NCBI RefSeq assembly: GCF_016859285.1
Contig: NC_053416.1
Span: 1,698,001-1,762,000 of the forward strand
Origin: Xiphias gladius
Lineage: Eukaryota; Chordata; Actinopteri; Istiophoriformes; Xiphiidae
Length of the DNA: 64,000 nucleotides
Reading direction: 5' to 3'
Every line of letters starts with the position of its first letter. Positions within the stretch are counted from its first letter, which is position 1. The position numbers and the translations under genes are program-made. The notes under the pieces are model-generated. The model saw only the letters and a program-made list of their open reading frames with translations. It ran no database searches and was not told the DNA's origin. Positions 1 through 13,600 of the stretch are shown here, piece by piece.

Positions 1-1900
1 AGAATTTTTACATTTGCGTACGGACTGCACACAATGCTATTTCAGCTCAAAATCAATACCGAAGGAGATTCTCAGACCAACAGGACTAATGTGGATCTCT
101 ACCCCCCGTGGGAGGCGATGCAGACGAGGCAGGGAGACGAAACAGAAATGTGGTACGCAAGCTGGTTTGCCAGCCCGCCTAAGAGTTTCTCCATACAAAA
201 CCCCTCCCCCTAGTGTTTTTCCCACGAATGCAAGATCACTCGCCAGTTAAATGGACGAGCTCAGACTGAGTATCGCCACGCAGAGAACTACAAAGGACTG
301 GTACGTTGTTGAATCACAACGTACCGGATGCAGCAGCCGAGCTAGCAGGCTGCTCGTTCCATCGTGCCGACAGAACATCCGACCCCTGTAAGAAATCTGG
401 CAGTGGACTTTTCTCTCCAGACCTGGAATATCAAACGCTAAAGTACTGACCATTTCACTTGCCCAGTTTTTGTTGTCATGGCATTATATATACCGCGCTC
501 GGACGCATGAGTAATGCCATGAGTAAACAACAGAGCACACTCCCTGAGGAGATTTCATCATTGCTGGGGACTTCAACCAAACAAACCTGCACAAGAAATG
601 CACAAGTAATGCTGAAAATGCAGACAGCAGACTGGAATTTCAACTGGATATTGCATTTCCTCATCAACCACCCCCAGATTTTCAGACCGGGCAAAAACAC
701 ATCCTCCACCCTCACCCTGAGCAAGGACGTCCCCCGGGGATGTTTGCTGAGCTCCCACCTTTATGCACACTTGACGTGTGACTGCTAACCCGACCACGAC
801 TCAAACACTGTTGTTAAGTTTTGCGGATGATACAACAGGCATCAGCTCATATCAGACAACGACAAGACGCGATACAGGGAAGAGGTTCATAACCTGACAA
901 CATGGTGCGCCAACAACAACCTGAACCTAGGAGATTATCGTGGATTTTAGGACTATCAAGAAGACCACACACAGTTTTTTCCACATCCATGCAGAGGCTG
1001 TGTAGAGAGAGTCCCCAGCTTCAGGTTCCCAGGGGTTACCATCACAGAGGTACTATTCTGTGATGAAGACCCACCTCAGCAGTGGTGGGTAAGGCACAAC
1101 AGAGCCTTTACTATCCGAGGAGGCTAAGGGAAGCCAACCTCCCACAAAAGCTGCTCGTCAACTTTTGCAGATGCACAACAGACTGCATCCTAGCAAACTG
1201 CATGACAGCCCAGTACAGCAGCTGCACCAAAGCTGCATAAAAAATAAAGGACTCCAGCGTATCATGAAAACAGCACAGGACACTGTTGGCATTGAGCTGC
1301 CATCAGTAGAACAACTCCATAGCACTCGCTGGAGTGAGCTATGCCCACAGACACAGACCATCTGTTCAAGATCCTCCCATCAGGCAGGTGCCTCAGATCA
1401 ATCCGCAAACGCACCAACAGACTGAAAAACCGCTTCTTCCCAAAACCTATGGCACTACTGAACTCAGACGTCCCCTCAGTCTCACAAGACACTGGAGTGC
1501 AAGGAATTTTTACTAACTCGTCACTTTAAGCCACTGATTATGTCCAACATTTCTACACCAACCACACGTCAATCAACACTCCAATACACCATCACTCCGT
1601 ATCCGTCAAACCGCACCTTAAAGTGCATTTTTGCTGCTAATTGCTTTTGCCCCCTTGTCTGTTGTATTTTAATGTGAATTTTATTTTACTCGTTATATTG
1701 CTTTTATTTTGTACTTATATTGCTTAGATTCTGTACTTTTTGTCATTGATATTTTAGGTTTCTATCTCATTCCTGTCTTTTTTAATCTTTCTAAATATGT
1801 GTGAGTCTTAAATACAAATGCACCATTTGAGGTTGACTCAGTTGCAATTTCGCTGTGCTTGCACAGTGATGATAAAGTTCTTGAATCTTAAATCTTGAAT
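1..1900 (+). mobile_element. L2/CR1-group LINE remnant (internally deleted)
   Basis: Translated fragments follow the order of a fish non-LTR retrotransposon ORF2. Near 90-260 there is an arginine-rich stretch followed by MDELRLSI, as at the start of the endonuclease. Near 720-790 DVPRGCLLSSHLYAH resembles the reverse-transcriptase GAPQGCVLSPLLY block, and near 820 FADDT is the catalytic motif. At 1110-1480 come LRRLREANLP and then LLPSGRCLRSIRKRTNRLK with FFPKPMALLNS, typical of the C-terminal end. Most of the endonuclease and early reverse transcriptase between about 450 and 700 is missing, and the frame is broken many times. The 3' end is near 1895, where a GATAAAGTTCTTGAATCTT-like tail with short AATCTTGAAT repeats is typical of the group. 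The clade (L2/Maui versus CR1/Rex1) is my inference. The 5' limit may lie before the window. Confidence 0.82.
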
Positions 1901-2001
1901 TGTTTGCACCATCTGTATGAACACGATATGGATTGGAATATATATTTTTTGGTAAAAAAAAAAAAAGAAAAAATTAAAGGAAAAAAGGTGATTCTCATTT
2001 T

Positions 2002-2366
2002 GACTGCAGCTAACGAATAATTTTGCAGTAAATCTGTAGATTGTTTTCTTGATTAATCGTTTAGTTAAATCTATGAAATATCACAAAATTGCGCAAGATG
2101 ATGGTCAAAGTTTCCCAGAGCTTCAAATGACGGATTCAGATGTCTTGTTTTGTCTGACCAACAGTCCAGAACCCAAAGGCATTTAATTTACTATCATATA
2201 TGGCCAGAAAAAGCTGCAAATCTTCATATTTGAGGAGCTGGAACCAGCAACTGTTTAGAGGATTTGTGTTTGAAAAATTAGTGAAGCGATTAATCAATTA
2301 TCAAAACAGTTTCTGATTCATTTTCTTTCGTTTGACTGATCGAGAAATCGATTGATGCAGCTCTAA
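2002..2366 (+). mobile_element. MITE-like element of the 'GGGCTGCAACTAA' percomorph family
   Basis: The element begins TGACTGCAGCTAACGAATAA and ends ATTGATGCAGCTCTAA, with the family's central phrases between (GATTAATCG, 'cttgttttgtctgaccaacagt', 'aggagctggaaccagcaa'). The terminal GCAGCT/AGCTGC pairing indicates inverted ends. I recognise it as one of the commonest short repeats in percomorph genomes. Membership of the hAT superfamily is only likely. At least ten partial copies of it occur in this window on both strands. Confidence 0.7.
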
Positions 2367-2392
2367 TTTTGACCACAGTCATGCAGCCCTAT

Positions 2393-2422
2393 CGTACAGC
2401 CTCACAGAGCTGTAGACTCTAT
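2393..2422 (+). repeat. 3' end fragment of the 'TTAGCATGCTAA' percomorph repeat
   Basis: The phrase 'acagcctcacagagctg' followed by 'tagactct' is the characteristic 3' end of the repeat family found in fuller form at 52420-52700 and 61900-62165. Confidence 0.5.
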
Positions 2423-2429
2423 AGTACCA

Positions 2430-2643
2430 GCTTCCTATTGATATGATTTACTGCTTTTCTTTGTCTTATGTGATAATACATTGAATATATTTAGGTTTTT
2501 GGCTGTTATTTAGACTAACAAATCATTTTAAGACATCAACTTGGGCCTTAGAAAATTGTAACAGACGTTTTTAACCATTTTCAGACATTTTATAGAACAA
2601 AGAAATCAGTAAATTGGCACTGAAGAGTGTTACTTGCAGCCCT
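2430..2643 (-). mobile_element. MITE-like element ('GGGCTGCAACTAA' family), partial
   Basis: This is an opposite-orientation copy of the family at 2002-2366. It reads 'tttctttgtcttatgtgat', 'aggtttttggctgttattt', 'gacatcaacttgggcc', 'cattttcagacattttatag' and ends 'cttgcagccctgg'. Confidence 0.62.
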
Positions 2644-3177
2644 GGATTAATCTATTAGTAAATAAAATCATCTGATGAATTGATTGGAAAACATTTTTCC
2701 ATCCAGACCTGTCTGAAACAAGTGATATTAATTACATTAGTAATTACAGTATATCACACCTAAATCAGCCTCAACAAACCTATTGTACACTGTCGCCGTT
2801 ACATAGTTAGTCCAAAGAGCGCTGACAAGTTGATTTTTCATCTGTATAGTAGGGATCTGTATCAACCTTGTTTATGCTTTAAAAAAAAATTGAGTGCTGT
2901 GTTGTTATCTCATTTTTTGCCGTCGGCCTTGTAAATCCGGCGTCTGTCGGGCTATAGTTACAACCGTGGCTCCTGATGGAAAAACAAGTTACTCAGACAA
3001 ATGGTTCAAATCGTACTGCCGTTGTGTGGTTCGTCATGTAGCAGCCGTGTGTCGGACAGCACGGCAGTAGTGGTTGCAGTACGTATTCTGCCTCCGGCTG
3101 AATCTATAGAAATAACACAGCAGGCACGTATTGATTTTATAAGTTCTCTGCACTAATATGCAGCAAAACTGGTCAGT

Positions 3178-3180
<3 letters not shown>

Positions 3181-3271
<91 letters not shown>

Positions 3272-3300
3272 TGTGTGTGTGTCTGTGTGTGTGTGTGTGT
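3181..3300. repeat. (GT)n microsatellite, about 120 bp
   Basis: The run is nearly pure GT with a few C interruptions near 3271-3290. It is of a length that is usually highly polymorphic and can form Z-DNA. Apparent reading frames of alternating Cys-Val or Thr-His here are an artefact of the repeat. Confidence 0.97.
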
Positions 3301-5867
3301 TCTATAGGCTCTGATGTATGCAATGGATCCCATCAATTCCTGCCCTCCTCTTGTCTTGCCCATCTCATCGGCCGCGGTCCATTAGGCCATATTGTGTAGC
3401 AGCAGGGAAAACTGCATTAGCTGAGCGCAGGACCCCGGGCTGGATAATGTTTACATTAAATCAAACCCTGGTTCAGACTCTCCATTTATCGGGCCCTCTT
3501 GTCTAGCTACTTCCTCCAGGCAGGCAGCCCAGCTCACAAAGATGGCAGTGGGGATACATGACTCCGTGTTTGGGAATATTCTGGAGAAAAGTCAAAAAAA
3601 TTGTGGGGAAAGTGAGGTAACGCATCAAACTGTCATAGTCCAGGATGGCTTGCAAATCCCTCTGCACGCGTGCTTCAAGCGCATCATCTGAACTACTAGT
3701 CGGCACAGTGGGGAACACAGTCACCCTGCAACGCTCCCCAATGAAGCCGGCCAAAGTAAATCTCCCGGGCAGAAAACCTGGATAATGAGGTCCACTAGAC
3801 CTGCACTAAACCAAATGATGATCCGTTACTTTTCGGCTGCTTTATAGTTGTAGGCAAGGGATTTAACCAGGCTAAATTATTCAGCCCTATTTTTCTGTCT
3901 AACTCCCAGAATTGCCCTCAGTAGGCTGATGCATTCGATCTGCTGTTTGCCCTTTTTTATTAAGAGGGTGGCGTAAGTTAAGCAGTCAGCCAACGGGGCT
4001 ACCACTTAGATTGAGACTACCTTCAATATGATACATTCTGAGTGTGTCTGTTTTGTTTGCCTATTTTGATTTAATGTATTCAGCACTGAATATTTGTGAA
4101 CGATAACCTGCAATAAAGGTTCGATTGTGCCTTAATTTATGGAAAGAAATTTGAATTTAAAATGAGTTCATTACAACAGGGAACGTAGCCAACAGAATCA
4201 TGTGGAGGTAGGAATGAATGCGGTCTGGTCGTTTTACACCGTTACGGGCATTTAACTTTATCCACAGTGCTACAACATAATATAGGTCAAAGGCATTTAA
4301 TCCCAGCAAGACTCATCCAAGTAATCGTGTTAGACAGCGGTTTGTCTAACACCGAGCCAGTGTGCAAGGGCCTTCTCATCTCCCTCCCTGACCAAACACA
4401 CACACCAGAGAAAAGCCTTTCAAAATTGAAAATGAGATATTTGATTTTTTTTTTTAAATTTCATATATTCCTCTTGAAATGTTGGGAGAACATTAATGTT
4501 TGAAAAAATGCTTACCGCCCAAGCCTAGTCACCTTATCATGATGGAGGGTTTTTTGTGTTCCTGTGACCCTCCAAGCTTTGTTGTCTAGGGCAGTAGCTC
4601 GTCGTGGGATCTCCCAAGGCAAGCTGGTTGCAGGTGAGCAGCCAGACCAAGACCGGTTCAAGAGCACTTATGGATCGTCCAGTAATGGAATAGGGAAAAC
4701 CCTCCTAGAGCCAGATCTGGGAGTTAATGTTGCAGGTGAGCACCTGGTGGCTGGATCTTCACCCACAGTCCGACTCAGCCCCCCCAAAACAACACAGGTG
4801 TCACTGCCATGTGTTGAAGCTGGCCTTTGGTACAGAAACTGGTTCAGGTTTTATTGAATTAGGGTTCAGATTCTTGTCATATTCACTGAGTAAGAAACAA
4901 AACCAGTATATACTGTATATACGAGAGCAAAAAGCAGCCTTTTCTCAGCATTTTCAACAGATTTAGGCTGCGATAAACAGTCACTGTGTGAAATGATAAA
5001 GTAGAGAAAAATAGTTATGATGTGTCACTTGTTTTTCCTTGAGCTGAACGTGCTGCCTCAGCTGGTCTTGAGATTTTGCAAAAACGACTTGAGGCATCAG
5101 AAATTCTGCGTTCTTGTACCTGCTGCAGGAAACACTGAGTCATGTTAGACCACCTTTCTACCTGCTGGGATTTATTTTGGCCCAGTGTTTACATTTCACC
5201 GTATCACTACTGTTTTTGTGAGGCTGAGCCACAGTCCTCAGCACCAGTTCAGCCACAGGGCAGGAAAAAATAAATGAAATTCCTTTAAAACTCTTTGGAC
5301 CATTGGCAAGGCCTAACTGTAATGGTGGTTGGTGCAAGATATCTCAGATTGGCCCCATTGAAAGTATGCAGAATTAGCAGGTGGTTCTGGAGACATAAGG
5401 AGCACCTTTTTTCTGTTTTCTAATTGAATTTATAGGCATCTATTCACAATGGACATGAAGATAATGATATCCACGGAAAGTAGAAATCACACTGAATCTA
5501 AAAATATGTGTTTTGTGTGTGTGTGTTCAGATTCGATGGAGTTATGAGCCCAAGAAGCTGTACATTTTTGACGTGGATTGCGCTATCTGGCACTGCCTGA
5601 ACAGTCTCCATCTGTTGTTTTTAGATGACCTCCTTGCACCTGCCCCTTTTTTCCATTACACGTGACTGATGGTTGTATCGAATGCAGGTGCTGCAAATGC
5701 ATCATGGGAAAAAGGGCAACCACTGATGCCTCCTTGGACTCTGCTTCTGTAATGCACTTCCCCCATTTCCCTCTCAATGTTCTCGCTCGCTCTCTCTCTT
5801 TCTCATTCTCTTTAGGCATCTCTCATCCTTTCTTCTATCTTGCCTGTCCTCTGATGAATTGAGCCAT
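3301..5867. other. No gene recognised (upstream DNA)
   Basis: Both strands were read. The only open frames are short, with no recognisable domain or paired splice sites. A short GT run (5514-5526) is the only evident low-complexity patch. The stretch may be intergenic, or 5' intron of the sialyltransferase gene, whose first coding exon at 7395 has an acceptor before it and so must have an exon further upstream. Confidence 0.5.
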
Positions 5868-5909
5868 CTTCCTCCTCCTCCTCCTCCTCCTCCTCCTCCT
5901 CCTCCTCCT
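5868..5909. repeat. (CCT)n microsatellite
   Basis: About thirteen CTC/CCT triplets in a row, on a pyrimidine-rich strand that continues into CT-rich DNA on both sides. This is a candidate H-DNA (triplex) tract. Confidence 0.95.
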
Positions 5910-6227
5910 TGCTCTTTCTCCCTGATTTCACCCATCACCCGGGGCAGTGATGGGATGCTCCCTCGCCTTTGTTCTTCTTTTCCGTTTCACTCTCTCTCTT
6001 ACAGTATTAGAAACAGGGATTCAGTGAGAAAACCATCATCTTCAAATTGCTTTTTTGATTATTTGTTTGTTTGTTTCATCTTGTGTTTGAAAGAAGTACA
6101 CGTCTTTAAACGCCTGGTTCAAAACTACAAACAAAATATTTACTCACTCACCTTTAGTGGTATCTAAACCATGCAGATAGTTTTGGTTTTTTGTCTGTGG
6201 ATCGACACACAAACCAAACAACGCAAA

Positions 6228-6425
6228 AAGCTCTGAACCCATTTGCGCCGAACTTGGTGGAGGGATGGGGCAGGGGCCAGGGGATGAACCCATTACATTT
6301 TGGGGCAGATCCAGATCCTCTGCTATGAATTTCAGTTTTTTTTCTCTGAAGTCTGGTGTATGTCGTGTGACATTGGCCTTTGCGGAGGTCTACACTGTAA
6401 TGAATGCCATTCTAGTTTTAGTCTT
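6228..6425 (+). repeat. Dispersed percomorph repeat ('CGAACTTGGTGG' type)
   Basis: The text 'cgccgaacttggtggagg', 'gatgaacccattacatttt', 'ggggcagatccagatc' and then 'gaatgccattctagttt' matches a short repeat I know to be scattered through percomorph genomes. It is a partial, diverged copy with no coding capacity. The family name is unknown to me. Confidence 0.55.
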
Positions 6426-7394
6426 TTATCAAGTTATTCATGGTATTAACATTAATTAGCAGAAGCTGATATGACTTGACGGCAGCGATGTTTGCCACTG
6501 GATGTGGCTTGGCTAAAAATCAGTAAAAGCTGCCACCTGAATGTTTTATACACTGATCTTTTCTACTAAAAGAGGAGAGACAATAGTCGAGTCGCTGTTG
6601 CACTTTCCCTTAGGACAGAGTCAATCATCGGTGCAACTGAATCTTTTTGTCACATTCACACACTGATTTTCACTCTCACATGGAGCTAAATACTTGCGGT
6701 GCGGAGCCCGACTGTCAATAGGGAGAGCAGCGTTGCAACACCAGCAGGCTGATTTGGATAAAACGCAGCAGAGTACAGTAAAGGAAGGATCAGATTTTGC
6801 CCAGCTTTATTTTAGCCAATACTCATCCACGGCTCAGTAAATCCATTTTATGATATATTTTGGACAGGAATTCATCTAAATGTCAGCCATGATAAGAGTT
6901 TGTGAATTCCCTAAATACTGATGGAAAGAGCTTCAGCGCTTCCTCTTCTGCTTCCATCTGTTACATCCATGATCATCTTCTATACGGGAAAAGGAAATCC
7001 TGCTGACCCACTTCCTCAGGCAAAAAACAGCTCATAATGCATATAAGACCTGCCAACAAGTGATTTCTGACACTGCATCAGTAAAGATTTAACTTGCACA
7101 TGCAGTTATTAACTAACTAGGTACTAGGGCTGTCTCTTTTCATTCAAAAGTATGAACTTTCAAATGTGGGAAGAAATGTATATATATTTAATCTATAATC
7201 ATGATTTAGGATTAGGCTATGCTGGTTACATTCGAAACAACTCAGTCAAAATACTAGAAACACGGCGAGCTGATTTTTTTTTCAGGCAACTGGCGAAGAC
7301 CTTTCGCCGCCCCCATTTTATTTGTTGCTTGAATTTCAGATACTCTGATAAACTTTTCTGGACAGAAGCCTGAGAATGTGTGTTTCCTCTGCAG
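6426..7394. other. No gene recognised; ends at splice acceptor
   Basis: This is unremarkable AT-rich DNA ending in 'gtgtttcctctgcag' at 7394, the acceptor for the first coding exon of the sialyltransferase. It is probably the last part of a 5' intron. Confidence 0.5.
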
Positions 7395-7601
7395 ATCCCT
7401 GGGGCGGCAATGGACAGAGTCAGCCTGCTGTGGCGTCTGAGGCGTCGGGCTCGCCGCGGAGCACTCTGCATGGCCTTCTTCTGCATCTCCATGGCTCTGC
7501 TCTACGCCCTCTGTGCCGAAAACAGCGTGCCCGTCACCGACGCCATCTTTGGGGTCCGGGCGCGAACCCGGGCTCAGCCTCGTGCACACTCTGTCATCAA
7601 G
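7395..7601 (+). CDS. st6gal1: st6gal1 first coding exon: tail and membrane anchor
   Basis: The acceptor 'ctctgcag' ends at 7394, followed by 15 bases of 5' leader and then ATG at 7410. The exon encodes 64 residues: [16 protein letters not shown], a hydrophobic helix ([19 protein letters not shown]), and the start of the stem. The donor is AAG|GTCTGT, phase 0. The arginine-rich tail before the helix fits type II (cytosolic N terminus) topology. Confidence 0.9.
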
Positions 7602-10600
7602 GTCTGTCATCTGTCATGGTGGTTTTTCTGGCGACCACGGCCTGATTAACCTCCTCGTGGGCCCCGGGGCAAAAATGTGTTTTTGGGCCATTATCGACCT
7701 ACACTGTACATGGCAGTTTCATTATGTGCATCCGGCACCCATAAACCAACCAGTACTCTAGAGCTGAAATGATCACTTCACTAATCAATTAGTTGACTGA
7801 CAGAAAATTAGTAGTTGATGATTGATTGTCATTTTTAAACAAAACTGCCAACAATTCACTGTTACAAGCTTCACAAATGGGAATGTTTGCCACTTTTCAT
7901 AGTTTTCTATGATAGTAAACTCAAATATTTGGGATTTTTGACAGAAAAAACGAAGCAACTTGAATGTCTCACATTTCTCTTTTCATGGCATCATACGGCC
8001 TTTCCCCAAGGTTTTCTGTGTGTTAATTACTTGACAACTTTACGACAGGGGATCACACTGTAAACCCAATGACGGTCTTAAAACTAGATTCTGACACAGG
8101 TTCACCGAACAAGACAAGGGCTACAAGACGGAGGATGGAGGACTTGTCAGAGTTGATATTGTATTTCATTGGTGCAAATTTCTAACAAACTAGTGATCAT
8201 CATCGAATTATGTTGATAGAAAGGATATAAAGTAAACCATGGGACTTTTGGGGCTGCTGAGCAGTTACCTGCTTTGCCCGCTTGGTAATTCAGCCTTGCT
8301 GCCAACCAGCTGGTGTTGGCTGAAACAGGTGACCTAAAGTTACAGGAAAATGATCGGTCAAAATCTGAATTCAAGGTGATATCCTCCAAATTAGCCACAT
8401 TTGTCACGGCGTAGCTTAACTAGGCACGACGGGCCTGTCAGACTTTCTTCACATGTTGAAATGGTGCACATTTCTTCAACCTTTACAAGACCAGAAACAC
8501 GAGAACAAACGCGTAAGGAATGAGATCATCGGTGTGTTTATCTGCTGTAATGTAAGCTCCAATTTTTAGCATGTCTGGCTAACTAGCTTACAGAAGAAAC
8601 CAAGCGTTGCCTCTAAACCCAATACATATCATTAACTAACTACATTAGGTTGTGACAGGTTACATCTGATGTTCTTTTCGAATGGAGAGGTCACCAGTGT
8701 AACACAATCTTCTACGGAGAGTGTTGCATTATGGGATTTTGTGGCCTTAGTGTTGCTGGGCTAGCGAGTGATTTCACTCTGTTTATAGAGAGTTTTTCAG
8801 ATCTGCACTGGAAGAGTTTCGTTAGTCCAGTTTAAGCTGCAGGAGTTTCTGAAGGCTTGAGCAGTGTTTATTTGCTGCCACGGAGGAAATAAATTCTTGA
8901 CGGGTGAAAACGAGTTCAGAGCGTATCCCAGCGTCTTTACTGCAGAAATGAACCAGGTAGAAAACCTGTTACACAGCCAAGAATTACAGTTTAGAATTTT
9001 TCAGCTGAGAGGCAATGATTCTGACGCTTCAGCAGTCAGAACTGTCTGAGTCTGTGACTGATAAGGATACACAAATGATGGTTTTACGTATTACCCTACT
9101 TCATGTTTCACTTGGCTTCAGTCGGATTAATGCTATTATACTTATTGCACAGCTCGCAAGCCTCATGCAGCTCGCCAGGCTTTAATCGGCAGCCCTCTGG
9201 AGCATCACGGTGGACAAGCAAACAAACTTGTGTAGGATCATCGTGGGTGATTAAATCAATGACATATACGGTACACTACAATTATGTGACCTTTTTCACA
9301 TAGGTTTGGGTTTTTAATAAATTCCTAAATAATGCTACTGAATTCAAATGGAGGAAACTGTTACCAATCTGGCAACACTGCTCACCAGAGCAGTGCAAAA
9401 CCAGATGGAGAGAAAGAATGGAGCACTTGGAAATGAGGAGACAGAGCAGCAACCAAAAATCAAAACAAAGACACTGCAGAGGGGACTAGCGGACAGACTG
9501 AAGGTCAGAGGGGAAAAAAAATGATGAGCTATACAAGATGAGCGGAGGAAATTTACGGAAAAATTGACAGTTTATTTATTCATCCTCCATGGATCCAACC
9601 CTTTGTGTTTAATATGAAACCAGAGCTGCTCCAGTTTCAAGCAGAGTAACTTAGTGGTATTTCCAAATCACATCCAAAATTGCGTGGTCTTTGGCACGTC
9701 ATCGTAAAAGAGGCTCTCCTATCAATTGTGTCCCTGTGTGGTATCCCAACGGTTTCCTATCTTCTAAAAGTCTTTTCAAAACAATTTTGGTAAATAATGT
9801 TTTATTTATTTAGGAAATTTGACAAAATGCTTATAAAAGTGAAAGCAAAATTTGTTAAATTTTTCAGGATTTGGCATTGTCGTCCCTCTAAATCCCACAG
9901 GTGCTGCGAGGTGGAGCCAAGCCCATGTACATCGACCCTCAGAAGCTCCCAGGTGTCGTCCCAGGTGACCCTCACCGTCCAATCCCTGTCCTCTCCTCTC
10001 TGAACCACACCCACGAAGCCAGGGACTCGACGTCGAAGCGGAAGTCAAGAGAGCGGGAGCCCACTGGGTTTTTCGCTCAACTGCTGCCTCGCCCCTTCAG
10101 GCGTGCGCTGGAGACCCTGTTTGGAGGTCGGCGGAGGGGGGAGCTGAGTGGCAGAGGAGGGGACGCAGAGTTCTTCGGGCCTCACGGGCTTCTGGGAGAG
10201 GTGTGGGATGATGAGATGTCCAGTAGCATGCTGGGAAGCAGACTGAGGAAGGTGGTGCAGAACTATCAGGTGAGAGTTAATATGTGGTCTTCAGATTTTG
10301 GAGATTGAAGTTGAAACTCTGAGAAAAATATCTCAGAGTGATAAATAAATGGCTACAATCGATATTTTTACATTAACAATGTCTGAAACGACACTGCGAA
10401 AACAACATATAAGGGTGTCTCTGGTAGTTATTAACCTACAGATAATTATCATCTGAATCTGCAGCTCCCTTCTGCTTTACGCAGCTTTACAGTGAGTTTG
10501 AGCTCATTGTTTATCTGTCCAGACCACAGCTTTACTGCTCCAGTTCACTCTCGCCGATCTCATAGCGTCGTTTTCGGCCGAAACAGGCAGATGTTTTCAG

Positions 10601-13600
10601 AGGAAAAGCTGTAAAAAGCCACTGTCCACTACCTGCTCAGCAGCAAACAGCAGACAGACACAGTCAGAGACCAGCTGGTGAACATAGTGGAGCATTTAGC
10701 AGTTAAAGAGCCAGATGTTTCCCTCAGGAGCTGGTGGAGACCAAAACCAGAGCTAAAAGAGAGGGAGTACTTAATCAGGTGGGCACAAACCAGATTGATA
10801 TCAATAAAGTGGATATCAGTGCACTAAGGTATCAATAACCTGGAAAGTAACGCCAAAAATATCAATAACCTGGACATTAACACACCAAAGTATCAGTAAT
10901 CTGGATATTGATTTACCAAAGTATCAATAACATGGATATTAAAGCAAATCGTATTAATTAGTCGTAACTGTTTGAAATGGGAAAACCATTTGCTAAAAGT
11001 CTGACATGTTAAAGTGGCTAGAAATCAGTTATTGCAGGTTACAATAAAGTTAGAATTTTAATGTTAACCACAGAATTTCAGAGGTTTTTTTCTCAGTATT
11101 TTAACTTAAGAGTCCCCCACAGATTCATCAGCGCACCATTATAACGATGTCGGGCTCCAATGGACAGTCTTTTTAAAAAAATGATCAAAATCCTTGAAGC
11201 AGAACCAGATATATCATTTTCACCAACTTGTTTGGTCTCAGATTCGGGTGTGTTATGTTAGTAGCAGCTAATGTAGCCTGGAGCCTCTAGAGGTCTGGTA
11301 AGTTCACTTCTTTCTAACTCCACCCCCCAGATTTTCTTTTCCTTTACAAACTTCTGACCAAACCAACGCTGCCTAAAATGAGTGGAGCCCCCCTTTACCT
11401 GTCAGAATTTTCATATATTTGTTGAAACTCAGCGATTATTCGGTTTTTCGTCTGTTTTTCTTCCAGGCGATGAATAAATATGGAGTCGAGGTTTCCGGCC
11501 CCGGCGGCGTGTCCAGCAGGCCAAAGCTGAGCGGTCCCGAGCTTCTCTGCCAACTGAAGGACAAAGTAGAGGTCACGACTTTGACCCCTGACCTCCAGCC
11601 CTTCTCGTCACTGCCCTGGGCCACCCAGCTGCCATGGAAGCCCCTGACCTCTGACCTCGGGCCGTACAAGAGCTGTGCTGTGGTGTCGTCGGCAGGGTCA
11701 CTCCGCTACTCCGGACTTGGCAAAGAGATAGGTGAGATATTCTTATGTGTGTCTGTCTTGTCTCTTATAACTAAACAAAGAGAGTGTGATTAAATCCTCA
11801 GTTCAAATCAGATCAGAATTTCAGTGTCCCATCCCATTTATTTCTTTTTGCTAGAAGGCAGCAGTTTCTACTTCTTGTAGCGTAATAAAAAATAAAATAA
11901 AAAATCCATCCAGTCACCCACCTCTGACCTGAGCGCTATCCTCCATGTTTCAGGTGTGTTGGTAGTCGAGTTAACCCATGGTTAGGTTAGTTCCACCAGT
12001 CAGTTAACTTTTGCTCCCCAGACCCTCTCCTCTTAGGCTGTTTCCCGGCCATCTCTGAATTACCGTCTCTCCCTTTTATCCCCTCCCTCCTCCCGTGCAC
12101 GATCATAATCCCCCCCAGGTGCCGGTTGAGCCACTTTGTTTATAAGCCATTCACAGAGCTGGGGCTGTGTAGGACCAGCAGAATTTTTTTTTTTTTTTTT
12201 TTTCAGCACACACACACACACACAGAAAGGACAGCTTCCGAATCCGGAGGAGATATTCGCTGAATTTGACGACGAGTGTATTAGACTAGAATCGCCGACT
12301 CTGCCTCTAAAGCTGCAAAAGGCAGCTCAGCTCTGTTGAGTAGGAGAAGAGGTGGAGCCACTGCTGCCGACTGCAGCTGCTGGCTCTGTTGTTTAGGAAC
12401 GTCCCGAGGATTTTCATTTGTTGCTTCTTGGTTGCCAAGAAGTCCCACCGGTGACCAAAATAAATACCTGCTGTCAGGGAAGAAGTGAAGCAAATTAGTG
12501 AAGAAAAGTATGAAAATTCTCTTGGACCATCAGACTGGCTGTTTGAAACAACATATTTAATTTATTTAATTATTTAATTCAAAGCATCTGGAGCAAATCT
12601 GAAACCTTTGAGGCGACACTAAACAAAAACATCTGGACGTCTTCACTTTCACGTGCACTGGTTCTGCCAAGAAGTATTTGTCTGTTTTTGTCAACATGTT
12701 AATTACACATGTAGAAACAGAAAATGTGTCACATCAGCAGCTCGGGAAACTAAACTTCCTCTAAAAGTGTTCTCTTTGATTCAATCACAGACTCCCATGA
12801 CGCTGTGCTGCGCTTCAATGCTGCACCCACCACCGGCTACGAGAAAGATGTCGGCTCTAAAACCACCGTCCGCCTTATCAACTCACAGGTAAACGCAAAA
12901 TCAAGTCACAGTAGCTGTCAGTGTGTGTGTGTGTCGCACCTACACAGGCGTTTGTATCTTAGAACACCAGTCCACGCCATCTGACTTTTGTATCCAAAGT
13001 TCAGATAAAAAAATGTTTGGGACCAAGGGAAGATAAAGATACTGCTGCTGTAGGCCTCTGATATAAAACCGCGGCGAGGCGTAGACCAGGACGAGGGCAT
13101 AAAACCAGTTCTAAAGCTCTGAGCGTTCCCAGGAGAACAGTGGCCTCAATAACTGTGAAGTGGAGGAAGTCTGGAACCACCAGGACTCTTCCTAGAGTTG
13201 GGTCGTCCGACCAGACTGAGTAACCAGCTAAGAGGGGCCTTGGTCAGGGAGGTGGCCACAGTTAAAACCCATAGAACATAGAGCAGTTCACAGACGTTTC
13301 CCATCCAATCCGACGGAGCCTGAGAGGATCTGCCAGGAAGAACGAGGTAAACTGTCCGAATTCAGGTGAGCAAAGCCTGTAGAGACTCACCCAAGAAGAC
13401 TGGAAGCTCTAACTGCTGCCAAAGGGGCCTCTACAAAGTACTGAATTAAGGGTCTGAATACTTTTGTCAATAAGAGATTTCAGTTTTTGATTTTTAATAA
13501 ATTTGTGCAATTTTTTACTGAGTGTGGAGTGATGGGCAAAGAATGGCAGTTTCCTCCTTTTAAAATTAAATCTGCACAAAGCGAAGGGGCCTGACTCCTT

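Noticed and set aside
3034-3399. Frames of alternating Thr-His and Cys-Val, also at 29832-30178, 38355 and 39448
   Set aside because: Products of (GT/CA)n microsatellites.
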